In this document: piece by piece, positions 1 through 5,831 of the stretch
Layout of the letters: each line of letters opens with the position of its first letter
How positions within the stretch are numbered: position 1 is the first letter of the stretch
Assembly (NCBI GenBank): GCA_946886545.1
Contig: CAMPIU010000166.1
Coordinates: 1-6,853 of the forward strand
Direction of reading: 5' to 3'
Length of the DNA stretch: 6,853 bases
Origin: an uncultured Flavobacteriales bacterium
GTDB taxonomy: Bacteria; Bacteroidota; Bacteroidia; Flavobacteriales; Crocinitomicaceae
The notes under the pieces: model-generated
What the model was told of the DNA's origin: nothing
Seen by the model: the letters and a program-made list of their open reading frames with translations, nothing else
Database searches by the model: none
Position numbers and translations under genes: made by a program

Positions 1-1090
1 TCCATTAGCAAGCTTTGATCATACTTTCTTCTCGTCAATATCCGGTAGTACCGGTTGTGATGTTTACGGTATGACCAAAACAGGAGACTTGTATACTTCA
101 GTCGGAGGTACCTGGGTTCCCGTTTCAAGCAGGATGTATTTCGGATACAACAGTGATGAGATTCGTTACAATACAAACCTGAAAAACGGACCTACGGATG
201 GTGCAGATTTGGACCATGTGAATCCGGCTACAGCTCCGAACAACGAAAACCACGATGAACATGGCTTGATCCACAAAGTGCTGCGATTAATTCAAAGTCA
301 TGATTCAGGAGCTTCCGTTACTATTACGGGTATGTCAGATCCGAAAGGAGGAACTAACCCGAAAAACCAAAGTTTGGCGGAAAGACGTGCAGAAAAACTG
401 CGTGACCATATTTTTGGATCTACTGCTCCGATAAGTGTAAAAACAACAGGAACGACTAATGCATCCGGGAACAGTGATTTATTGAAGCGCTATGCTAAAA
501 TTGAGCTGGACAGTGATTACATCGTTTTTATTGGCAGCGGAGTGAATCAAAATGCAACAACAGATTCAAGTGTAAACGTCTTCGTATATGCAGATGATAA
601 TGGAGGCGATACAGAGTACTTCTGTACAATTGATGTCATGTATGGATCAGAGCATTTAATCGCAACTGATTCTTCTGCTACAGTAATCATCGATACACTT
701 AACATTCAAAATCATCAACATGAAGAAACTTCAACAGGACTTCACTACTTGTTAGACAATGAAGCGATTGTGAAATTCTCATTATACACAAATCAATCGG
801 AAGAAATCGAGATTGAAGATGTGAATGAAAACAGCAGCGAAGGATCAGAAGACTCAAGTTCGTTCTTCTCAGGAAAAACGAAAAATCAAAAATCTCTTCT
901 GAATGAAGCCACTGGCAGCAAGTCGCAAGACAGCTCATTTGCTTTGGGTGTAAGTGTAGACTTCAGAATGTCTCGTCAGTTTGAAATGTCCATGGAAGGA
1001 AATTCCTCGATGTCAGCTCGATTGGTTTCGGTCCCTGCGCCTTCCGGCTTTGTAGATTTCCTTAAAGACACCTACAGTACGGAAGAATAA
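1..1090 (+). CDS. OmpA-like domain protein with C-terminal DUF2589-like module (5' partial)
   Basis: The reading frame is open to the left edge (first full codon at 2), so the N-terminus is missing. The first ATG, at 71, has no visible ribosome-binding site and lies in apparently coding sequence, so it is probably internal. Numbering from that Met, residues 19-146 look like an OmpA C-terminal domain. There is an opening strand MYFGYNSDEI, a helix, then VTITGMSDPKGG (the family's GHTDxxG), NQSLAERRAEKL (the NxxLSxxRAxxV signature) and a closing LKRYAKIEL in place of NRRVEI. D90 and R106 correspond to the Asp and Arg that bind diaminopimelate in known OmpA domains. A beta-rich stretch (147-218) follows, then a Ser/Glu-rich linker (about 241-288), then a tail (289-331) with the ARLVSVPAPSGF motif shared with the downstream genes. 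Peptidoglycan binding is inferred from the family. Whether the protein is exported cannot be judged without its start. Confidence 0.85.
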   Translation, partial: PLASFDHTFFSSISGSTGCDVYGMTKTGDLYTSVGGTWVPVSSRMYFGYNSDEIRYNTNLKNGPTDGADLDHVNPATAPNNENHDEHGLIHKVLRLIQSHDSGASVTITGMSDPKGGTNPKNQSLAERRAEKLRDHIFGSTAPISVKTTGTTNASGNSDLLKRYAKIELDSDYIVFIGSGVNQNATTDSSVNVFVYADDNGGDTEYFCTIDVMYGSEHLIATDSSATVIIDTLNIQNHQHEETSTGLHYLLDNEAIVKFSLYTNQSEEIEIEDVNENSSEGSEDSSSFFSGKTKNQKSLLNEATGSKSQDSSFALGVSVDFRMSRQFEMSMEGNSSMSARLVSVPAPSGFVDFLKDTYSTEE

Positions 1091-1115
1091 TATTCACCTA
1101 TTAAACTTCCATTAA

Positions 1116-1577
1116 ATGCCAGCAATTGAAACAATAACAAGCACGCTCACCAATTCCCCGCTTTCATCTATGATCGAAAACATGGGACTTTCGGTAGCAA
1201 CAGCGCAGGCAGCATTGGACAGTAATTCCATCGACATGCTCAAAAGCCTCGCTTCCAGTACCGTGGAAATCGGAGGGAATCAAATCAGCTTATTGAATTT
1301 AGGCTTTGTTCCCAGTTTCTACGCCTTCACCGAAGCAAGTTTTGATGCAAAAATGGACTTTTCAATGTCGGAATCAACTGCCTTCGATGTAAATGGTGTG
1401 GTTTCAGTTGAAACAAAGGTGGTTTCGACTACCGTAAGTGCAGGGTACGCACGTAAATTCGATCAATCAGCTTCGGCTTCTTCGAGTATCGCAGCCCGCA
1501 TGGTTTCACTGCCTCCACCCGAAAACTTAGTTACACTTCTGAAAAATTTAAGCACAGAAGGAAACGCAACAACGTAA
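1116..1577 (+). CDS. Small DUF2589-like module protein (paralogue 1)
   Basis: A 153-residue protein of unknown function and the shortest, most minimal version of the module repeated in this cluster. Residues 11-45 form a predicted helix with SPLSSMIENMG, then TAQAALDSNSIDML. Residues 59-85 carry LNLGFVPSFYAFTEASFDAK, matching GFTPTFYQFVE in the two genes downstream. Residues 106-145 carry SAGYARKFDQS and then AARMVSLPPPENLVTLL, the conserved end motif. The overall plan (AQ helix, central strand pair, C-terminal strands ending in a Pro-rich turn and short helix) recalls DUF2589, but this is a pattern judgement without a profile search. There is no signal peptide, transmembrane segment or cysteine. 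It starts 25 nt after the previous stop, in an A/T-rich gap without a Shine-Dalgarno sequence. Probably a structural subunit or scaffold rather than an enzyme, since no catalytic motif is visible. Confidence 0.85.
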   Translation: MPAIETITSTLTNSPLSSMIENMGLSVATAQAALDSNSIDMLKSLASSTVEIGGNQISLLNLGFVPSFYAFTEASFDAKMDFSMSESTAFDVNGVVSVETKVVSTTVSAGYARKFDQSASASSSIAARMVSLPPPENLVTLLKNLSTEGNATT

Positions 1578-1607
1578 TCAATTAATAATCAACAAAAACA
1601 ACAAATT

Positions 1608-2480
1608 ATGTTTGGAAACAACAGACCACGCATCGGACAAGAACTTCTTGACGTGCCAATGGGCGACATGATTCGCCAAATGGCTTTTGCAATCGCAGAA
1701 GCACAAATTGTACTAGATCAAAACTCGATTGATGTAGCCGAAATGATGGGCGGCTTAACAACCGTTACAGACGAAAACGGAAATGTCACGTTTGAAGACA
1801 GCCGTGTTTATTTCGGAACAGAAACATTGACAAAAGGTCAAGCTATTGCCCGACATAACAGCGCAGTTAACCTTCAGGAAAAAGCTGAAATTCGTTCCCT
1901 ACTGACTGCGGGAGCTTATTCACCCGCTGAGACAGCAACCGCTAACTATTCTGGAGGTAAACTTCCTGTTGGTGAATATGGGGAATTTCAGGGTAACTTT
2001 TACATTGGTAATGGTACGGGCATAACCGATCCTGATGCAACTGTTAAGTCTTTCGGAGAATTCCAAATCACTTCAGCGAACACCGCAACAGATACAACAG
2101 TAATATTGAGTCTTCCAAGAAGAATTTCCATGCTGGAGTGCGGTTTCACACCAACTTTCTATCAATTCGTTGATACGATCATTGAAGTGAAGATCTCAAT
2201 CAAGTACACGCAGGAAGGCAGCCATAACATTGCATCTTCCGTTAGTAACAAATCTACGGCAATGCGCATCGGACTTGGTTTCGGGAGATTGAAAGCAGGA
2301 AGAAACGTTCAGATTGCACAGGTGAATGCTGGTTACTCTCAAAAGTACAGCTACTCGGCTGAAGGATCGAGCTTGCTCCGTACCAAATTGGTTCCGGTAC
2401 CGGCACCTTCGATCTTGGAACAGCGTATCCAGCGAATGATCGATGAAGAGTTCAACGGAAATCCGGCTCCGACTGCATAA
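1608..2480 (+). CDS. DUF2589-like module protein with a long internal insertion (paralogue 2)
   Basis: A 290-residue protein of unknown function. Residues 8-47 hold the N-terminal helix (GQELLDVPMGDMI, then AIAEAQIVLDQNSIDVAEMM). Residues 175-200 hold the central motif CGFTPTFYQFVDTIIEVKI, and residues 238-283 hold NAGYSQKYSYSAEGSS and RTKLVPVPAPSILEQRI. Between the first two blocks lie roughly 120 residues (51-170), whereas paralogues 1 and 3 have about 15-30. This insertion is rich in Thr, Gly and Asn, with GEYGEFQGNFYIGNGTG, and looks like an added beta-rich loop or domain. A second, shorter expansion (212-236, Gly/Arg-rich) precedes the C-terminal strands. No signal peptide or catalytic motif is seen. 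The start follows an A-rich leader (AACAAAAACAACAAATT) typical of SD-independent Bacteroidota genes. An inverted repeat lies just after the stop. Confidence 0.85.
   Translation: MFGNNRPRIGQELLDVPMGDMIRQMAFAIAEAQIVLDQNSIDVAEMMGGLTTVTDENGNVTFEDSRVYFGTETLTKGQAIARHNSAVNLQEKAEIRSLLTAGAYSPAETATANYSGGKLPVGEYGEFQGNFYIGNGTGITDPDATVKSFGEFQITSANTATDTTVILSLPRRISMLECGFTPTFYQFVDTIIEVKISIKYTQEGSHNIASSVSNKSTAMRIGLGFGRLKAGRNVQIAQVNAGYSQKYSYSAEGSSLLRTKLVPVPAPSILEQRIQRMIDEEFNGNPAPTA
2141..2170 (+). repeat. 30-bp segment nearly identical to 2768-2797
   Basis: This stretch encodes GFTPTFYQFV in paralogue 2 and matches 2768-2797 of paralogue 3 at 28 of 30 bases; both differences are silent. The surrounding DNA is clearly more divergent. 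It marks the best conserved part of the recurring module and the kinship of the two neighbouring genes. Confidence 0.75.
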
Positions 2481-2492
2481 TCAATTAACCCC

Positions 2493-2519
2493 GGGCAGCT
2501 GTCACAACGACAGCTGCTC
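2493..2519 (+). terminator. Inverted repeat between paralogues 2 and 3; possible terminator or mRNA stabilising hairpin
   Basis: An 11-bp stem (GGGCAGCTGTC at 2493-2503 against GACAGCTGCTC at 2509-2519, one G-U pair) encloses the 5-nt loop ACAAC. It starts 12 nt after the stop of the preceding gene. No run of T follows (TATTAACCCTTAATC), so a classical intrinsic terminator is doubtful. It may instead partially terminate transcription or protect the 3' end of the upstream message, setting different levels for the genes on either side. The stem itself is read directly from the sequence; its role is inferred. Confidence 0.55.
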
Positions 2520-2543
2520 TATTAACCCTTAATCAATAAGTAT

Positions 2544-3092
2544 ATGAATCAAGTTGGAAGAGAGTTACTAAATGCTCCGTTTCCCGAGTTAGTTCGAACG
2601 CTTGGTGTGGGGATTGCCGAGGCTCAATATGCACTCGATCGTGTTTCTATCAAAATTGCGCAATTAATGGCGGGGTTTAAACTGGATGAACAGGAAAACC
2701 TGGTACGTGACGAAACTTCGCTGATCAAACTCAGAGAAGGAGATGACGGAGTGAGTTTATTAGCACTCGGTTTCACGCCAACGTTCTATCAATTCGTAGA
2801 GACATACATTGAACTCAGGTTGGCTATTTCAATGAAAAAAGAAGAGGAAGTCAAAGCAGAGTCTTCTATCAGAGGTGTGGCTTGGTCACCAATCGGTGTA
2901 ATGGCAGCTTCCGTAAACGCAAGTTACTCACAGAAATACCAATACGAAGCAAACGGAAGTTCCGAGATGCGTACCAAACTCGTAACGGTTCCTGCTCCGG
3001 CAATGTTTGAAAGTCGTCTGAAACAATTGATGGATGAAACGGAAATCGCCAGAATTCAGGAAGAACTACCGGATGAAGAATCCGTAACCTAA
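2544..3092 (+). CDS. DUF2589-like module protein (paralogue 3)
   Basis: A 182-residue protein of unknown function, closest to the preceding gene. Residues 4-44 are GRELLNAPFPELVRTLG followed by GIAEAQYALDRVSIKIAQLM. Residues 72-96 contain ALGFTPTFYQFVETYIELRL. Residues 123-163 contain VNASYSQKYQYEANGSS and RTKLVTVPAPAMFESRLK. The tail (164-182) is acidic (DETEIARIQEELPDEES). Compared with its upstream neighbour it lacks the long insertion and has a short charged linker (46-69). The coding DNA of the central motif is nearly identical between the two genes, which supports a fairly recent duplication or gene conversion. No signal peptide, membrane segment or enzymatic motif is seen. The ATG follows a 63-nt gap containing an inverted repeat, the longest gap in the cluster. 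Confidence 0.85.
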   Translation: MNQVGRELLNAPFPELVRTLGVGIAEAQYALDRVSIKIAQLMAGFKLDEQENLVRDETSLIKLREGDDGVSLLALGFTPTFYQFVETYIELRLAISMKKEEEVKAESSIRGVAWSPIGVMAASVNASYSQKYQYEANGSSEMRTKLVTVPAPAMFESRLKQLMDETEIARIQEELPDEESVT

Positions 3093-3128
3093 GATTAAAC
3101 AATAACCCTATTCGCAAAAAACAAGATT

Positions 3129-4220
3129 ATGACAAAAAGTTGGAAAAAACTCGTCAAAACCACTGATTCCGATCCAAACAACGGAAGCGAAAACTCTTTT
3201 AGTAGTATCCAGTTAACCCTCGATGAAATTGCATCGCAAAACCAGGAATTGGATGAATTGTTGAAGGAACGGCAGTCTTTGGAAAATGAGATGGGCAATT
3301 TACTTCAATCGACTAATCCTGTAGAAGAAAATCCTCGATTCACCGGTACTATCGAATCGTTTAAAAAAAAACGCGAGAAGGAAAAAAACAGGATCGCTCA
3401 AAAGAAAAAACTCGAAGAGCGAATTCTGAAAAAAAGCAAAGAATTGGAGAAGTGGGAGCAGAATCAGGAACGACTGAGAAAAAAACTCGCACTTCAAAGA
3501 AAATCTTTGTCTAAAAAAGAAACAGAACAAGATCCTTCTACCAGCCTGAAAGCACCAAAATCAGTAAACAAAAGTTCCGACAAGATCCGATTTAAAACCG
3601 ACTTGATAAGGAAGCAGAAAGATGAAATAAGAAGAAGCGCCGCTTCTGATGAAAAGAAAAAGGTGCTAACCGAAGAAATCAAGAAAATTGAAAAAGTTCC
3701 GGATAAAATCAGGGAATTCAAAAAAACACTTGACTCTTTCGGACAGAAGGATCTTGTGAAGTTTCAAAAGAAACCGGATCAGGTAAAAAAAACTGCAGAG
3801 ATTCCGAACCGTATTCGCAGGATAAAAGATGACTGGGATGAAAAACGTGAAACCCAAAAAGAAAAACTGCGGGAAAAAGTAAGCTTTAAAAAACTTTCGG
3901 AAAAGCTGGAAGAAACAAAACGCTTCGGTCAAAAGGTGAAGTCAGACATCAAAGATTCCCTGGAATCCCTGGAATCAAAAGTCCCTGAAGTCAAGGAACT
4001 GACCGATAAACTGGAGAAGGAATTGTCTTTGGATGACCGCCAAAATAAAATTTCCGAAGAGGTATCTTCTAAAAAAGCCGAACAGAAGGAAACAGAACAA
4101 AAGGAAACAGAACGGCGGGAGAGAAGAAGAGAAGAATTACTATCCAGAAAAAAAGCCGAACGAAAAAAAGAAGAACGGTCAAATAGAATGAAAGAACGTA
4201 AAAAAGATAAATACACTTAA
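3129..4220 (+). CDS. Lys/Glu/Arg-rich coiled-coil protein
   Basis: A 363-residue, extremely charged and basic protein with no recognisable enzyme domain. Residues 26-60 look like an acidic amphipathic helix (LDEIASQNQELDELLKERQS). Residues 76-134 and 225-345 are long K/E/R-rich stretches expected to be coiled coil or single alpha-helix. Prolines are few and break the helices near 64-69, 136-143, 191, 216, 226 and 286. A degenerate motif recurs around these breaks: SSDKIRFK (149-156), VPDKIREFKK (190-199), IPNRIRRIKD (225-234) and more loosely VPEVKELTDK (285-294). The C-terminus (315-363) has a short duplicated EQKET and an Arg/Lys-rich tail. There is no cysteine, signal peptide or membrane segment. 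Its place amid the module genes, with a gap of 1 nt to the next gene, suggests a linker, tether or scaffold of the same assembly. The basic tail could also bind nucleic acid or acidic polymers. This is inference from composition only. Confidence 0.8.
   Translation: MTKSWKKLVKTTDSDPNNGSENSFSSIQLTLDEIASQNQELDELLKERQSLENEMGNLLQSTNPVEENPRFTGTIESFKKKREKEKNRIAQKKKLEERILKKSKELEKWEQNQERLRKKLALQRKSLSKKETEQDPSTSLKAPKSVNKSSDKIRFKTDLIRKQKDEIRRSAASDEKKKVLTEEIKKIEKVPDKIREFKKTLDSFGQKDLVKFQKKPDQVKKTAEIPNRIRRIKDDWDEKRETQKEKLREKVSFKKLSEKLEETKRFGQKVKSDIKDSLESLESKVPEVKELTDKLEKELSLDDRQNKISEEVSSKKAEQKETEQKETERRERRREELLSRKKAERKKEERSNRMKERKKDKYT
4081..4110 (+). repeat. 15-bp tandem duplication in the coiled-coil gene
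   Basis: Two adjacent 15-bp copies, AACAGAAGGAAACAG and AACAAAAGGAAACAG, differ at one base and encode the repeated pentapeptide QKETE. They sit in the charged C-terminal tail of the coiled-coil protein and keep the frame. A 9-bp pair (TCCCTGGAA twice, 3957-3974, encoding SLESLES) occurs slightly upstream. Both look like slippage duplications in low-complexity coding sequence. Confidence 0.7.
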
Positions 4221-4221
4221 A

Positions 4222-4932
4222 ATGAGTCAATCAGCATATAATTCACTGGCCTTGCATGAGATAGTCCTCAGCATCGCCGACAGTTTGAACGAAGCGCAGC
4301 AGCAATTGCGCAGTATGCCGCCGTATGATGAATACGGAAGGCCGAATACACTGTATCAACTTCCCTACCTGGATTTTAACCTGGAAGTTATTTCGCAATT
4401 CGAATCAACACAAACAAGCGGAACAGAAGGAACACCTCAACTTCCCGGAAGAACAGCAACATCACCGGTTTTAGCCCTGAATGCCATTCGCTTTACCCCG
4501 TTTCGAAGTACCGAAACAACAGCAAAAAACCTGGGAAGCATCACCAGTAACATTTCAGGAAGATTCGTTGCCGTAATGCCAAACGAAGGCTTACCGCAAA
4601 TCTTTTTGAATTGCACAGCAGAACTAAATGATGAAGATCCGGATCTCATCGAATACCGATTGGTAATCACTGCTGTAAATGCAACCAACGAACCGGTAGC
4701 GGGTCAGCGGGTCGAAATAAACTTCGATGAATTGACTTCACTTGGTTTCAATTCTGATCTGCCTGTTACTCCTCCCGTTTTCTTGGGTGCAAAAGACGGT
4801 TACACTGACAACACCGGAAAATTCACTGTCTCTGTCCGGTTAGACACTACGGATTATGACACCGGTAAAACCTTTGTTTTTGTAACCAATAGCGGAACAC
4901 AATTTTCATCAATCGCAATTAGTAAGTCATGA
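4222..4932 (+). CDS. Diverged DUF2589-like module fused to an Ig-like (Big_1-type) domain
   Basis: A 236-residue protein of unknown function. Residues 8-30 form a helix with IADSLNEAQQQL, the cluster's AQ motif. Residues 43-60 (TLYQLPYLDFNLEVISQF) occupy the place of the GFTPTFYQFxE strand block. Residues 110-125 (NISGRFVAVMPNEGLP) correspond to the RTKLVxVPAPxxL end motif, so a divergent full module spans about 5-128. Residues 140-236 look like an all-beta Ig-like domain of the bacterial Big_1 type: EYRLVITAVNATNEPVAGQR, EINFD, then YTDNTGKFTVSVRL, with the expected pattern of a 'P-V-x-G-x-x-V' turn followed by 'T-D-x-x-G'. Such domains normally occur in surface or extracellular proteins, but no signal peptide is visible. 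It starts 1 nt after the coiled-coil gene and its stop overlaps the next start (ATGA), so translation is probably coupled on both sides. Confidence 0.8.
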   Translation: MSQSAYNSLALHEIVLSIADSLNEAQQQLRSMPPYDEYGRPNTLYQLPYLDFNLEVISQFESTQTSGTEGTPQLPGRTATSPVLALNAIRFTPFRSTETTAKNLGSITSNISGRFVAVMPNEGLPQIFLNCTAELNDEDPDLIEYRLVITAVNATNEPVAGQRVEINFDELTSLGFNSDLPVTPPVFLGAKDGYTDNTGKFTVSVRLDTTDYDTGKTFVFVTNSGTQFSSIAISKS

Positions 4933-5831
4933 TAGATTTTCAAAATACCTTAACCAAACTTTCACTTCGCAATACAGACGGATCATTGGTAGATAACTAT
5001 CCCGTTCTGGTGAAGTATTATGAATCGACAAGCCAGACTTGGGTCACACTTTATACAGAAACAATTATCAAGGGCGGGCTCTTTATACAAAGATCCATCG
5101 AGACTCCAACTCCAGAAGAAGCTCCCTATTTTGATCGTCTGCGAAGTGAGCAAATTCCACCTTTAATCATTGTTCCTGCTGCTCCACCAACTGGAACCGG
5201 ACTTCCCAGAATTATTGCAAGTACCTTTTCGTTCAATGTGTATAACAGCGATGTATATGAATTTGATTTCGGCGTACTTTGGCTGGCTACTGAGGATGCA
5301 ATCACCGGAATAACTGGTAATTTCAAAGATTTTCAGCCCATTGCAAGCTGCTTTCCTTTTGAACTTCCTGAAACAACTGAACCTACCGCAGTTCCTATTA
5401 ATGAATTGTACACCGATATTGTTTCTGAAATAGAAAATGCTACAAGAGCTTCTGCATCTTCTGCATTCAAGCTTTCGAATATTTCACTGAAATTGAAGGC
5501 TGTGATTCAAAGAGACGGAGAATCTGTTAGTGCAGCTTTATTGGATATTGCCAATTCAGAAAACATAAATGGGAACGCTATCAGTGAACTAACCTTTGAC
5601 ATTACTCCGACTCAAAGCGGGGAAACAACTCTGTCAACCATGCCGGATGTGACCGGATTAACCGAAACAGCTGTTCGCCGGGTGCTGAAAAGTCTCGACT
5701 TGAGATTGAATCCTGTCTATCAGAAAAATCCGGATGTGGTGAACGGCGATTCCTTCAAACAATCACCGGCTTCAGGAGATAGCATTCAAGCAAATCAATT
5801 AATAACCGTAATATTTAGCAAACATGAGTGA
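4929..5831 (+). CDS. Trypco2-like and PASTA domain protein
   Basis: A 300-residue protein of unknown function with three parts. Residues 1-140 are beta-rich (GSLVDNYPVLVKYYE, TWVTLYTE, IIKGGLFIQRSIE, FSFNVYNSDVYEFDFGVLWL) and match no family I recognise. Residues 157-227 start with a helix (INELYTDIVSEIENATRAS), then FKLSNISLKLKAVIQRDGES, then ISELTFDITPTQ. This helix plus 'f-x-v-x-x-v-x-L-x-L-x-v' strand plus 'v-x-L-x-L-x-P' end is the pattern of trypco2, a small domain described in trypsin-associated bacterial conflict systems. Residues 238-298 are a PASTA domain: MPDVTGLTETAVRRVLKSLD, then the QSPASGDSI turn and a terminal ITVIFS strand. PASTA domains in other proteins bind muropeptides or beta-lactams, or serve as spacers. 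The start overlaps the previous stop by 4 nt and the end overlaps the next start by 8 nt. No signal peptide is seen. PASTA is a firm call; trypco2 is tentative. Confidence 0.82.
   Translation: MIDFQNTLTKLSLRNTDGSLVDNYPVLVKYYESTSQTWVTLYTETIIKGGLFIQRSIETPTPEEAPYFDRLRSEQIPPLIIVPAAPPTGTGLPRIIASTFSFNVYNSDVYEFDFGVLWLATEDAITGITGNFKDFQPIASCFPFELPETTEPTAVPINELYTDIVSEIENATRASASSAFKLSNISLKLKAVIQRDGESVSAALLDIANSENINGNAISELTFDITPTQSGETTLSTMPDVTGLTETAVRRVLKSLDLRLNPVYQKNPDVVNGDSFKQSPASGDSIQANQLITVIFSKHE

Noticed and set aside
71..73. ATG at 71 as the true start of the first gene
   Set aside because: The frame stays open for 23 codons to the window edge, no ribosome-binding signal precedes it, and the upstream residues look like ordinary protein, so it is most likely an internal Met.
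699..938. Minus-strand open frame opposite the Ser/Glu linker of gene 1
   Set aside because: Composition is that of an antisense shadow and it lies wholly within a supported gene.
1607..1614. TATGTTTG matching the Bacteroidota -7 promoter element TAnnTTTG
   Set aside because: It overlaps the start codon of paralogue 2 and has no convincing upstream -33 element at the right distance; treated as chance.
4081..4110. Short tandem repeats as part of a CRISPR or mobile element
   Set aside because: There are only two in-frame copies without spacers or target-site duplications, inside a low-complexity coding region.
3095..4216. Several minus-strand open frames rich in Phe, Ser and Leu opposite the coiled-coil gene
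   Set aside because: They are mirror images of Lys/Glu-rich codons (AAA/GAA read as TTT/TTC), and none resembles a known protein.
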